Part shown: positions 25,366-34,571 of the stretch, in pieces
Layout of the letters: every line of letters starts with the position of its first letter
Numbering within the stretch: position 1 is the first letter of the stretch
From: an uncultured Saprospiraceae bacterium
GTDB lineage: Bacteria > Bacteroidota > Bacteroidia > Chitinophagales > Saprospiraceae
Direction of reading: 5' to 3'
DNA length: 64,000 bases
Assembly (NCBI GenBank): GCA_938016265.1
Contig: CALLWB010000022.1
Location: forward strand, 1-64,000
Notes under the pieces: model-generated
Told to the model about the DNA's origin: nothing
Seen by the model: only the letters and a program-made list of their open reading frames with translations
Databases searched by the model: none
Program-made: the position numbers and the translations under genes

Positions 25366-28300
25366 ATGAAAAATCTTACTAAATTATTATTTCTTTTACT
25401 CATTGGGATAGCTCCATATACACTAGCTGCTCAATGTAATTACGTGCTTGTCATGCAGGATTCCTGGGGTGATGGATGGAATGGTGGATTCATCGATGTC
25501 AGCGTTGCTGGAGTAGTGACGACCTACACATTTGATGCTACCGTTGGAACACCACTTGGTGATGAGTGGATTGTACCAATTGCTGTTAATCCAGCAGACG
25601 TAATCACCCTTACAGTAACGAATGGCCAGTACCCTACAGAACAAGCCTATGAACTTAGAGATGCAACAGGAACTGTTGTGCACTCAGACGGATCGGTACC
25701 TTGTATCGGTTGCAGTATGGACGATGCATTAAACCCTCCAGCTACAGGCTTGGTTTACACAGGAGCAGCAGCATGTCCAGCGTGTATGCAACCTGCTGCG
25801 ACTGCAACAGTTGTACCTGACTGCGCTAACAGTCAGTTTACAGTAAATGTTGCCGTTACTAGTTTAGGTGATGCAACATCATTAGCTTTGAATTCTGATT
25901 TAAATGGATTAGAAGCTACTATTACTGCAACAGGAACAACTACTTTAGGACCATATCCAAGTGGAACTTCACTAGTTTATACCTTTGTACATAATGTAGA
26001 TACACAGTGTAACTTAACATTGCCTACCACCGCCTTCACTTGCCCTCCGGTAAATGATGATTGTTCTTCTCCTACAACTCTTGTAGATGGTGTTGCTGTC
26101 TCTTCTACAAATGTAGCAGGTACAGTTAGTCCCGCTGAGTTTGATGGAACTACTGGTATTCTAGCAGTTTGTAATCCTCCTGCAGGTTTTTCAATTGAAA
26201 ATGCTGTTTGGTTTACATTTACTATAGCAACTGCAAGCACTTATGAATTTGAAATGGTAGCTACATGCGCCTTATCCATGGCTATTTATGAAACTTCAAA
26301 TGTAAGTTGTACTGCAATAGCAAATAGCAATCTTACTGTAGGAGAATGTGCGGCTTTCGCTGGAGGAGGAGATGCAGCAAGTTTTGCATTAACTCCTGGA
26401 ACTTACTACGCTATTGTAGATGGTAGTGGAGGCCAGGAATGTCCGTTCTCACTTAAATATTCACAGTTTGTTCCTCAAACGGTTTGTTCTGTTAGCGATT
26501 TAGCTGCTCCAGGTACAACAGCAGTTTGCCCTGGTGGTTCATTTGACGTAGCAACTTTAGGAGTTGACACAATTCCTAACTCACCTACCCAAGGAGGATT
26601 GGGCTGGGTATTTTCGGATGCTTCTGGTGGTACAGGTGCCCTTGGTGGTACTTTTATTTTAACAGGGGTTTCTTCAATGGAAACTTACGATGAAGATTTA
26701 AATGGTGTACTAAGTGGTAATAATTTCCCTGTGTTTTCTGGCACATGGGTAGTTTATTCTGCTATATATTCAGATCCTTCTGATACTTTTGGTTCTATCT
26801 GTAGTGTCTCTTCTGATTCTCTAATTGTAAACTTCCTTACTGCTGCTCCTTCTGCAGGTACAATGGCAGGTGGCGGCAATGCATGTTATGATGCTACATT
26901 AACTGCAACTGTTGGTACACCAGCAACTGTTCCAGCAGGTACCGATCAATACTATGCATTGACACAAGGATCTGGTTTAACAATTGTAGCGTTGAGCACT
27001 ACTCCAACTTTTGACTTATCGACTATTGACTTTACCACTTTGGGAGTACCTGATTGTGGATTGTTTACTATACATTCTGCAGTTGTAGATGCTGGTTTTG
27101 ATGTTACTACTATTGTTCCTGGTACTACAACAGGGTTAGATATCGTAGGATTAATTTCTGCAGGTACTTTATGTGGAGCGTTAGATGCTCCTGGTGCTTC
27201 GTTTAATGTTGCTTGTACACCAGTTGCCATTACAGCTACTTCTACTCCAGAAGCTTGTGGAGGCTTAGACGGTACAGCAACTGCTAGTGGTGCAGTTACT
27301 TATGTTTGGAATACGGGAGCAACTGGTGCGACACTTATGGGTGTTGCTGCAGGAACTTATTCTGTGGTAGGAACAGACGCAGGTGGATGTACTGGATCAG
27401 CTTCAGTCACTGTTGGTAGTGCTGGAGGACCAAATGCTACAGCTACTTCTGCTAATGTAACTTGTGCAGGTGATGCTGATGGTTCAGTGACAATTACTGT
27501 AAGTGGAGGTGCAACACCTTATACGTACGCATGGTCAAATGGTGCAATCACACAAAACTTGATGGGAGTAGCAGGAGGTTCTTATAGCTGCACTGTTTCT
27601 GATGCAAGTGGATGTGCCTTCGTTGTTGCTCCAGTAACTATAACTGAGCCTGCAACTTTAGGATACACTATCGATGTTGCTGTTATTCAGCTTCCTTGTG
27701 CTGGTTCTAACGCAGGAGCAATTGGAATTACTACAACTGGTGGAACAGCTCCATATACCTATTTATGGTCAAATGGTGCAACTTCAGAGGATGTTTCTGG
27801 TCTTACTGCTGGGACTTATTCTGGTACTATTACGGATGCTAACGGATGTACGCTTGCTTCACCTTCTATTCCTGTTACTGAGCCTATGGCTTTAGGATAT
27901 AACATTGACGCTGCGGTTATTCAGCTTGCTTGTAAAGGTGATGCAACAGGATTGATTGCTATTACAACAACTGGTGGAACTGCGCCTTACACTTATGCAT
28001 GGTCAAATGGTGCAACTTCAGAAGATGTTTCTGGCCTTACTGCCGGAACTTACTCTGGTACTATCACGGATGCTAACGGATGTATGCTTGCTTCTCCTTC
28101 TATCCCTGTTACTGAGCCTGCAATGGCCTTAGTATTAACGTTGGATGGCGTAGTTGATGAAAATGGTGGTGATGGTAGCGGTGCTGTCAATATTACTGTT
28201 ACAGGTGGTGAAGCGCCTTATACTTATGCATGGAGTAATGGAGAAATGACTGAAGATATCGCAGGTTTGTCTATGGATGACTATTTTGTTACGTTGACGG

Positions 28301-28626
28301 ATGATAATGGTTGTGAAATCATTGGTGGTCCTTATTCGGTTGGTGATTTCGTAAATACTGAAGATATTGAAGGATTGAACTCACTTACTGTTCAGCCAAA
28401 TCCAACATCTGATATGGTATTTATCCAACTTGGATTGGACAAAGCGATGGATGTAGAAATGGACATTTACTCTGTTTCTGGCCAACGTCTTGCTAGCTAT
28501 GCAGATGGCAACATTGTTGAAAAACAATATGAACTTAACCTAGGAAACTATCCTACAGGAGTTTATTTTGCTAAGTTTACAATCAATAACCAAGTTATTA
28601 CACGCAGAATTGTTGTGTTGAAATAA
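25366..28626 (+). CDS. large T9SS-exported protein with SprB repeats
   Basis: 1086 residues. The signal peptide is about 1-22. Residues 23-80 contain the DSWGDGWNGG motif seen in secreted Bacteroidota proteins. A middle region has Cys-rich beta domains (one ends FVPQTVCSVSDL). Four SprB-type repeats of about 75-78 residues follow from about residue 688 (TVSGGATPYTYAWSNG, TTGGTAPYTYLWSNG, TTGGTAPYTYAWSNG, VTGGEAPYTYAWSNG). The C-terminal 85 residues are a type A sorting domain (VQPNPTSDMVFIQL, YPTGVYFAKF). SprB repeats occur in gliding and surface adhesins, so an exported adhesin is likely. A strong terminator follows. Confidence 0.85.
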   Translation: MKNLTKLLFLLLIGIAPYTLAAQCNYVLVMQDSWGDGWNGGFIDVSVAGVVTTYTFDATVGTPLGDEWIVPIAVNPADVITLTVTNGQYPTEQAYELRDATGTVVHSDGSVPCIGCSMDDALNPPATGLVYTGAAACPACMQPAATATVVPDCANSQFTVNVAVTSLGDATSLALNSDLNGLEATITATGTTTLGPYPSGTSLVYTFVHNVDTQCNLTLPTTAFTCPPVNDDCSSPTTLVDGVAVSSTNVAGTVSPAEFDGTTGILAVCNPPAGFSIENAVWFTFTIATASTYEFEMVATCALSMAIYETSNVSCTAIANSNLTVGECAAFAGGGDAASFALTPGTYYAIVDGSGGQECPFSLKYSQFVPQTVCSVSDLAAPGTTAVCPGGSFDVATLGVDTIPNSPTQGGLGWVFSDASGGTGALGGTFILTGVSSMETYDEDLNGVLSGNNFPVFSGTWVVYSAIYSDPSDTFGSICSVSSDSLIVNFLTAAPSAGTMAGGGNACYDATLTATVGTPATVPAGTDQYYALTQGSGLTIVALSTTPTFDLSTIDFTTLGVPDCGLFTIHSAVVDAGFDVTTIVPGTTTGLDIVGLISAGTLCGALDAPGASFNVACTPVAITATSTPEACGGLDGTATASGAVTYVWNTGATGATLMGVAAGTYSVVGTDAGGCTGSASVTVGSAGGPNATATSANVTCAGDADGSVTITVSGGATPYTYAWSNGAITQNLMGVAGGSYSCTVSDASGCAFVVAPVTITEPATLGYTIDVAVIQLPCAGSNAGAIGITTTGGTAPYTYLWSNGATSEDVSGLTAGTYSGTITDANGCTLASPSIPVTEPMALGYNIDAAVIQLACKGDATGLIAITTTGGTAPYTYAWSNGATSEDVSGLTAGTYSGTITDANGCMLASPSIPVTEPAMALVLTLDGVVDENGGDGSGAVNITVTGGEAPYTYAWSNGEMTEDIAGLSMDDYFVTLTDDNGCEIIGGPYSVGDFVNTEDIEGLNSLTVQPNPTSDMVFIQLGLDKAMDVEMDIYSVSGQRLASYADGNIVEKQYELNLGNYPTGVYFAKFTINNQVITRRIVVLK
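27658..28125 (+). repeat. two near-identical 234-bp SprB repeat units
   Basis: 27658-27891 and 27892-28125 encode 78 residues each and match closely in DNA (shared stretches such as GGTGGAAC-GC-CC and TCTGG-CTTACTGC). The flanking SprB units are more diverged, so this pair is a recent tandem duplication inside the array. Confidence 0.75.
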
Positions 28627-28646
28627 GTTGGAAAGAATTTGATATA

Positions 28647-28685
28647 AAAAGCTCCTTGCCGTTTCTGGCAAGGGGCTTTTTTTTT
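28647..28685 (+). terminator. intrinsic terminator of the SprB-repeat gene
   Basis: 14-base arms AAAAGCTCCTTGCC / GGCAAGGGGCTTTT with one mismatch, a 6-base loop and nine Ts at the end. It begins 20 bases after the stop codon. Confidence 0.9.
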
Positions 28686-28761
28686 GTTTGGAGTATATGG
28701 ACTCATTCTACTTTACAAAACGGATTGTAGAGGCATAGAGATTCCTTCCTGATCTCGATGA

Positions 28762-28817
28762 GTTTTTTAAGGGCAGTTCAAAAAGGAAAGTTTTTTAAGG
28801 GCAGTTCAAAAAGGAAA
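28762..28817. repeat. two perfect 28-bp tandem copies
   Basis: 28762-28789 and 28790-28817 are identical. Each contains GGGCAGTTCAAAAAGGAAA. The same core occurs once at 16400-16413 inside a stem-loop, and looser copies follow at 28854-28876. There are only two perfect copies with no spacers, so this is not a CRISPR. Confidence 0.8.
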
Positions 28818-29179
28818 GAAACCGAGACGATGGCTTCAACTGTGCGATTCATCCAAAAAGGAAAGGAACCGCGACAGCGGGTACTACAGGAGACGATATA
28901 ACCTATTTACCATTAACAGAATATCCAATAATTCAATTGATGGCGCTACCTGAACGATCGCGATGAGTTTAAAAAAGAAAAACCCACGATGGCGGGCGGG
29001 TATATATAGAAGAATGGATTCTGCAATTAACCAACAAAATCAACCAGTAGAGGGCAATGATTTGTCCCTACGCCTAACTGAAACAACTAAGTAAAGTAAG
29101 ATTTGAGAGACGCATACTCTCCTAGACCAATTGCGACGTTAAACCATTAACTTAATAACCAAATAACTTAGATAACCAA

Positions 29180-29944
29180 TTAGTTGTGGTCGATAATGGT
29201 TTGTTTTACGATAAACCCCTTTTCTGCTTTTTCTTCCCAATCTTCTCCTGCACAATTAGAGATGCATTGGGTATCTAAGATTTTCATTTCTTTGTAGATT
29301 AGGCCGACGCCTTTGGCATAGGTTTCTGCGGAGTACCTCAATTCGATTAGATTTTCTTCACTTGCCTGTACGACGGTAAGGGTAGAGTCGAATGCAAGAC
29401 TACCAAGCTCTCGATACTCATCAACTTCCGAATATTCATACAACCAATTTTTGAAAATGACGACGCTTTCTCCAGCCACGGTTACTATTGTATTAGGATC
29501 GATGAAAGAATTACCATTCCATGGAGTAGTTTCCAGACTGACAGGGAAAATTAATTTGATAAATCTAAGATTTTCTTCTACCCGTTGGGCTTGATTGTTG
29601 GTTAATTGCGCTACCCAAATATCCTTAACTTCCCATCCTACACTTGCATTCCGCAGTTCTGACCTTTCTACCAGGTAGACTTGTCGATTTTGGTTATCAA
29701 AAAGCGTATCGGTTATCGTTTCCTTCAGTTTAAAGGAAACTGTATCAATGACGGTAATGTTTCCTACATTATCATAAATAATAGAGTCCACATCGTAAAC
29801 CCAATATTTGTTGAGTTCAAGAGGAAAATAGTTCTCTCCAAAATCAAGATCAGATTCTGGTGAATATTTATTACAAGACGATAACCCCAATAATACAAGA
29901 GATAGGAGGCTTAAAATTGCAAATATTTGGCTGAATTTGTTCAT
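29180..29944 (-). CDS. predicted lipoprotein, paralogue of 24254-25009
   Basis: 254 residues. The lipobox is LGLSSC (Cys24). The mature part matches the paralogue at 24254 in order: YFPLELNKYWVYDVDS, a variable strand pair, VAQLTNNQAQRVEENLRFIK, TVAGESVV, then AETYAKGVGLIYKEMKILDT and the end QTIIDHN. Identity is moderate, so the duplication is not recent. It lies on the minus strand behind the repeat block. Its role is unknown, but the pairing around a T9SS adhesin gene may mean a shared envelope function. Confidence 0.7.
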   Translation of the reverse strand: MNKFSQIFAILSLLSLVLLGLSSCNKYSPESDLDFGENYFPLELNKYWVYDVDSIIYDNVGNITVIDTVSFKLKETITDTLFDNQNRQVYLVERSELRNASVGWEVKDIWVAQLTNNQAQRVEENLRFIKLIFPVSLETTPWNGNSFIDPNTIVTVAGESVVIFKNWLYEYSEVDEYRELGSLAFDSTLTVVQASEENLIELRYSAETYAKGVGLIYKEMKILDTQCISNCAGEDWEEKAEKGFIVKQTIIDHN

Positions 29945-30114
29945 CTAATTGTGTTCCTTTTAATTTGGTAGCGAAAATAAGAGAAAAACATTGGTTTAGT
30001 ATATTTATTCAAATAGAATTTACCTAAATATTTTTAACCGTGCCTCTAGTATTAACGTGTTATCTAGCAAATATTATACCTCTTTACAATAAAAAAGATT
30101 CATTTTTTGATAAT

Positions 30115-31221
30115 TTATTTGAATTCGGAGACGTTTCTTCTAATAATACCTCCTCCTACTACATCATCTCCCTCATAAAAAACTGCAGACTGCCCCGGGG
30201 CAACTCCTTTTACGTTGGCATAAAATTCAACGCTAACCGTATCCCCATTATTAGAAAGTTTGGCTAGTGTGCCTTGATCCTTGTACCGTATTTTAGTCAG
30301 GGAATCCATTCCATCAGGAATGGTATCGTATTTCATAGAATTGATCTTTCCAACGGTCATTCCATTACGCACTAGATCTTTGGAAGACCCCAGTACTACG
30401 GTGTTCGACTCCGGCAGGATTTCTGTTACGTACATTGGAGTTCCAAAAGCAAGACCCAGTCCTTTTCGCTGTCCAACGGTATAGAAAGGATATCCCTTGT
30501 GTTTTCCAAGGAGGGCACCATTCGAGTCGACAAAATCTCCATTTGCTACTCTTTCTTCCAATCCAGAAACATTTCTTTTTAGAAATCCTCTATAATCATT
30601 GTCAGGTACAAAACAAATTTCATAACTATCACCCTTTTTGGCAAGGTCGGTATAGCCCCAGTCATGTGCCATTTGCCTAACCTCTGGCTTTGTGAGTTTC
30701 GCTAGGGGAAATTGACTTCGTTCAAGACAGTGCTGACTTAATCCCCACAGGACGTAGGATTGATCTTTATTTTCATCCACCGCTTTTGTCACATATCGCC
30801 TGTTATTTAACTCGTTTATTTGAGCGTAATGTCCAGTCGCAATAAACTCACATCCAAGCGTGTCTGCTCGTTTTAGCAATGACTCCCACTTGATATGGGT
30901 ATTACAAAGAACACAAGGGTTTGGAGTTCGGCCAGCTAAATACTCGTCGACAAAGTTATCAATGACGTAATTGCCAAAATCTTCCCGGATGTCCACAATA
31001 AAATGGTGGAACCCTCGGTGCACTGCAACTGCTCTGGCGTCATTGATCGAATCAAGACTACAACATCCTGTTTCTTTTTTATTGCCACCAGAATTAGCAT
31101 AATCCCAAGTTTTCATAGTAATACCAATAACTTCATAACCTTGCTCATGCAAAAGTAGGGCAGTTACTGTACTATCAATTCCGCCACTCATGGCTACTAA
31201 CACTTTACCGTGCTTACTCAT
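30115..31221 (-). CDS. mnmA: tRNA-specific 2-thiouridylase
   Basis: 368 residues. MnmA makes 2-thiouridine at the wobble position 34 of tRNA-Lys, tRNA-Glu and tRNA-Gln, using ATP and a sulfur relay. The PP-loop is MSGGIDSTV at residues 11-19. The catalytic Cys pair is Cys103 (TPNPCVLCN) and Cys203 (SYEICFVPD). The tRNA-contact region VGQRKGLGLAFGTPMYV and the C-terminal beta-barrel (VAPGQSAVFYEGDDVVGGG) are intact, and length is normal for the family. It is single, with convergent or divergent neighbours. Confidence 0.96.
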   Translation of the reverse strand: MSKHGKVLVAMSGGIDSTVTALLLHEQGYEVIGITMKTWDYANSGGNKKETGCCSLDSINDARAVAVHRGFHHFIVDIREDFGNYVIDNFVDEYLAGRTPNPCVLCNTHIKWESLLKRADTLGCEFIATGHYAQINELNNRRYVTKAVDENKDQSYVLWGLSQHCLERSQFPLAKLTKPEVRQMAHDWGYTDLAKKGDSYEICFVPDNDYRGFLKRNVSGLEERVANGDFVDSNGALLGKHKGYPFYTVGQRKGLGLAFGTPMYVTEILPESNTVVLGSSKDLVRNGMTVGKINSMKYDTIPDGMDSLTKIRYKDQGTLAKLSNNGDTVSVEFYANVKGVAPGQSAVFYEGDDVVGGGIIRRNVSEFK

Positions 31222-31621
31222 TTTTTGATTTTAATGATTTACCCAAATTATCCCTGCAAGTTAAGTTCGCAGTATAATCTTAATAAAGCTAAAAAGAATT
31301 ATTCAACAAAATTACAAAAAAACAGGGGGTAAAGTTCAAATGAATAGGGGATGATTCAATTTTATTTGCCTAGTAAGTGTATACTCTCGAAACTAAAGCA
31401 GGATAAAGACGTTCAACAAAAGGTTCAGGGTGGGATTATTATTTAATATTATTCCATAATGTTATAACATATAGTTAAATTTATCCGGCAGACAATGTAT
31501 TGATTTTCAGTTTTTTCAAAAACTGTAAGAATCAAGACTGTCACATTCCACTTTGATACTAATTCTGACTAACGCGTTTTGTTTTCTATTATTGTTTTTA
31601 AGTAAGTGACAAAATCTTATT
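31222..31621. other. 400-base divergent intergenic region
   Basis: Separates mnmA (minus) from the TPR gene (plus). It is AT-rich. It has a small perfect hairpin CAGTTTTT-TC-AAAAACTG at 31508-31525. I see no ORF, tRNA or riboswitch-like structure, and no unambiguous -7 box for either gene. Confidence 0.5.
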
Positions 31622-33385
31622 ATGAAAAATACATCCTTGTTAGAAAAAATCAATTCAGGCAACTATTTATTGCTTCTCCTTGTAGTTTTTACCGGTTTTC
31701 AATCCATGGCTCAATCAAATGAAGCTCTTCTGGCTTATAATAAGGGACTGGATCAATACAAAATGGAGAACTATGATTTTGCATTGCCGTACTTTAATGA
31801 AGCAGTGAGTCTGGCACCCAACTTTGAAGCCGCCTACCAGCTCATGGCAATTTGCTATGATGAGAAAAACGACGTTCAAAACGCTATTCAAAGCTACGAG
31901 AAAGCGCTACGCATTTCGCCAAATCAAGAAAAAACATGGTACAACCTGGCTTTATTGTACATCTCGGACAAACGAGAAAAGAATGCGATTGATGCACTTG
32001 AAAAAGCCATTGAAGTAAATCCTGACTATGGTAAAGCGCATAATAAACTAGGTATCCTTTATTCTTCAATGGATGAATCGGATAAAGCTAAAAAGCATCT
32101 TGAAACTGCCAGTAAAAAAGGCGTCCAATCAAATTCTGAATATAGTCTTGCAATCGCATTCTACAAACAAGGAAAATTTGATGAAGCCCTCGAAAATGCG
32201 GAGATCGCAGTAGACCGTTCGCCAACTGCAAATGGGTACTACCTATTGGGCCTTTGCCAGCAAAAAAACATGGATTTGATTACTGAGGCAATTAGCTCCT
32301 ACGAAAAAGCAATTGAGCTTAATGACAAATATTTGGATGCTTACTTAAACTTAGGCGTATTATGTTATAATGAAAACTATTTTGAAAAGGCCGCTAAAAA
32401 CTTTGGTGTTGCCTCTAAATTGAAGCCCGAAAGTTCAGAAATATTTTACTATCTGGGTAGATCACATTTGAGTCTTAAGAGTGGAGAACAAGCAGTAGAA
32501 GCTTTGCGAGAAGCAGTTGCGTTGGATTACAAAAATGGAGAAACACACTATTTCCTTGCAAGAGCCTATCAGGTGTTAGGAGAATTAGACATGGTTTCTA
32601 CCCACTATCAAAAGTCTAAAAGTTTAGGGTATTCCAGAGCAGAACAAGGCCAAAAAGCCATGCGTGTTAAGTTCTACAACCAAGGGATAACCGCTTATAA
32701 AGGAGGCCAATATGAAGAAGCAATTGAGTCTTTCCAAAAAGCAATAAAGGAAGATCCCAAAAATGCCCGATTTCACTTTAATCTAGGTCTTGCTTACGGA
32801 AAATCCAAGCAGACGGTAAATGCTACAGAATCTTTAGAACGTGCTATTTCTTTAGATAGCAAATATGGGAAAGCTCACCTGGCATTAGGAAACCTCAATT
32901 ATAACGCTGGCAAACTTGATGTCGCTGCAGAAAATTATGAAAGCGCCATACGAAATGGGATAAATGACTCAGAAATGCTGTACATTTTAGGGAATACTTA
33001 TTTTTATATAGAAAATTATGACAAGGCGATAACCATGTACAAAAAGGCCAGTGAGAAAAAACCAAACGACTCCGATTATATCTACAACTTGGGAATGGCC
33101 TACATTAAATCTGGCAAGTTTAATACCGCAATTACGAAATTTGAAGAAACCATTAATATTGATCCTAAATACGTTCAAGCATACTACAACATCGGCTTGT
33201 GTTACAAGGACTTAGAACAATACCAAAAAGGGTTAGAAGTAGGGGAGAAGCTACTAAAAGTAGATCCTGATTATGCCAAAGGCTATTTGCTCATGGCAGT
33301 CATCTATAACAAAATGCAAGATTCCTATAATGAAGGAAAATACTTGCGAATTGCTAAAAAGATGGATCCGAGTTTGAAGATTTAA
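31622..33385 (+). CDS. exported tetratricopeptide-repeat protein
   Basis: 587 residues. The signal peptide is about 1-30 (ends SMAQ). The rest is about fifteen TPR units of 34 residues, with the usual pattern (ALPYFNEAVSLAPNFEAAYQ; AIQSYEKALRISPNQEKTWY; AIESFQKAIKEDPKNARFHF). One interruption near residue 340 (LGYSRAEQGQKAMRVKFYNQ) breaks the array into two halves. TPR solenoids act as scaffolds for protein assembly, and here the location would be periplasmic. No enzymatic domain is present. The gene is monocistronic by position. Confidence 0.85.
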   Translation: MKNTSLLEKINSGNYLLLLLVVFTGFQSMAQSNEALLAYNKGLDQYKMENYDFALPYFNEAVSLAPNFEAAYQLMAICYDEKNDVQNAIQSYEKALRISPNQEKTWYNLALLYISDKREKNAIDALEKAIEVNPDYGKAHNKLGILYSSMDESDKAKKHLETASKKGVQSNSEYSLAIAFYKQGKFDEALENAEIAVDRSPTANGYYLLGLCQQKNMDLITEAISSYEKAIELNDKYLDAYLNLGVLCYNENYFEKAAKNFGVASKLKPESSEIFYYLGRSHLSLKSGEQAVEALREAVALDYKNGETHYFLARAYQVLGELDMVSTHYQKSKSLGYSRAEQGQKAMRVKFYNQGITAYKGGQYEEAIESFQKAIKEDPKNARFHFNLGLAYGKSKQTVNATESLERAISLDSKYGKAHLALGNLNYNAGKLDVAAENYESAIRNGINDSEMLYILGNTYFYIENYDKAITMYKKASEKKPNDSDYIYNLGMAYIKSGKFNTAITKFEETINIDPKYVQAYYNIGLCYKDLEQYQKGLEVGEKLLKVDPDYAKGYLLMAVIYNKMQDSYNEGKYLRIAKKMDPSLKI

Positions 33386-33579
33386 GCGGTAGAAAGAAAT
33401 TGGTAGAGCGACTTAATTTTCGCGTTTTGTGCTAGTAAAACGAGGCACTATTCACTTCGAGCGTTCAATCAAAAAATTCCAAAAACAGGAAGAAAAACAA
33501 ATTCGTGCATTTTTTTGTTTAATACTATTCAAATCTAGCACATTTATTGTAATTTGTGAATAGAATCAAACTTCTACTC

Positions 33580-34350
33580 ATGAATACATTTTGCAGAATA
33601 CTTTTCTTTTTTATTGTTTCTTACCAATTTGGTTTTGCCCAGGCAGAATACGGTATGGCCTCCTACTATGCTGATAAATATCAAGGAAGCAAAACAGCAA
33701 ATGGCGAAAAATATGACCGTCGTCAAATGACCGCTGCTCACCGAACCCTGCCTTTCGATACAAAAATAAAAGTGACCAATCTTGATAATCAACGATCCGT
33801 TATCGTCCGAATCAATGACCGCGGGCCGTTTGTAAAAGGCAATATTGTGGACTTGTCAAGAGTGGCTGCTGAAAAATTAGATATCATTCAGGTAGGCATT
33901 CAAAAAATAAAACTAGAAGTTGTTACCGAAGAGACAATACCTGCTCCCACACCGATTGTGATCGAAGAAAAGCCAGCCCCATTGGTGATCAATGCTCCAA
34001 CTACTATAAGCAAACCAGCCCCTAAGCCTGCCCTTGGAAAGGGAGTCACTAAACCGACACTAGGAAAAGGCTCCAATTTGTTTCAAATAAATGTCCAGGA
34101 AATCTCAAAAGCTGCTTACGGCGTTCAAATTGCATCGTACGCTCAATATGAAAACATTCTTAGACAAATTGCTGATTTGAAAGGCGATTGGAGTAGAAAT
34201 GCAATGGTCTATGTTTCCAGAAACAATAATGCGCCTGTTTATAAATTGATTCTCGGCCCTTTTACAGAAAGAGCGACTGCAAATTCCTATCTCCAACAAG
34301 TGAAGAATCAAAAAATGGAAGGCTTTGTCGTGGATCTTAGTAAACTTTAG
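33580..34350 (+). CDS. RlpA-like protein with C-terminal SPOR domain
   Basis: 256 residues from the ATG at 33580. The frame opens earlier at a GTG (33556), but the ATG gives a normal signal peptide (MNTFCRILFFF to FGFAQ). A double-psi beta-barrel of the RlpA type follows (GMASYYADKYQGSKTANGE, then VRINDRGPFVKGNIVDLS). It is joined by a Pro/Lys-rich linker with repeated PALGKG/PTLGKG words to a SPOR domain (YGVQIASYAQYENILRQ, YKLILGPF). SPOR binds denuded glycan strands at division sites, and RlpA proteins can cleave them. A periplasmic cell-wall role is likely. Confidence 0.9.
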   Translation: MNTFCRILFFFIVSYQFGFAQAEYGMASYYADKYQGSKTANGEKYDRRQMTAAHRTLPFDTKIKVTNLDNQRSVIVRINDRGPFVKGNIVDLSRVAAEKLDIIQVGIQKIKLEVVTEETIPAPTPIVIEEKPAPLVINAPTTISKPAPKPALGKGVTKPTLGKGSNLFQINVQEISKAAYGVQIASYAQYENILRQIADLKGDWSRNAMVYVSRNNNAPVYKLILGPFTERATANSYLQQVKNQKMEGFVVDLSKL

Positions 34351-34571
34351 GGTAGCAAGTAGTTCGTAGAAGATAAAGGGCCTCATGATTGCTTCGCAAT
34401 GACTTTTTGTAGGGAGTAGGGGCATCCACTTGAATTATTTATAACCAAATGCACGAGGGACTCATTTTGCGTTATTGTATTTGATTTCTATCAGTATGGC
34501 TAGAGGCTTAGTTTACTTATGCACAGGTTTTGCCTTGGCATAACAGTTTTGCGCCAGCAAAACAAGTCGTT

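Larger units (their letters stand above)
28627..29179. other. 553-base intergenic region with terminator and repeat block
   Basis: No gene is seen. It holds the terminator at 28647-28685, a 28-bp tandem repeat at 28762-28817, further decayed copies of the CAAAAAGGAAAG-AACCG motif (28854-28876; a weaker one near 28970-28997) and, just before the next gene end, a CCATTAACTTAATAACC-type stretch. Confidence 0.6.

Noticed and set aside
27430-28350. Tandem repeats as a CRISPR or satellite
   Set aside because: The period is 234 bp and in frame; it encodes SprB domains.
28762-28876. Possible CRISPR array
   Set aside because: Only two perfect 28-bp copies that touch each other, then a decayed copy; no regular spacers and no cas genes.
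31222-31621. Riboswitch or small RNA in the 400-base gap
   Set aside because: No conserved riboswitch core or tRNA-like fold could be recognised; only a small hairpin is present.
34546-34563. Hairpin GTTTTGC-gcca-GCAAAAC as terminator
   Set aside because: The arms are only 7 bp and no T-run follows on either strand, so it was not listed as a feature.
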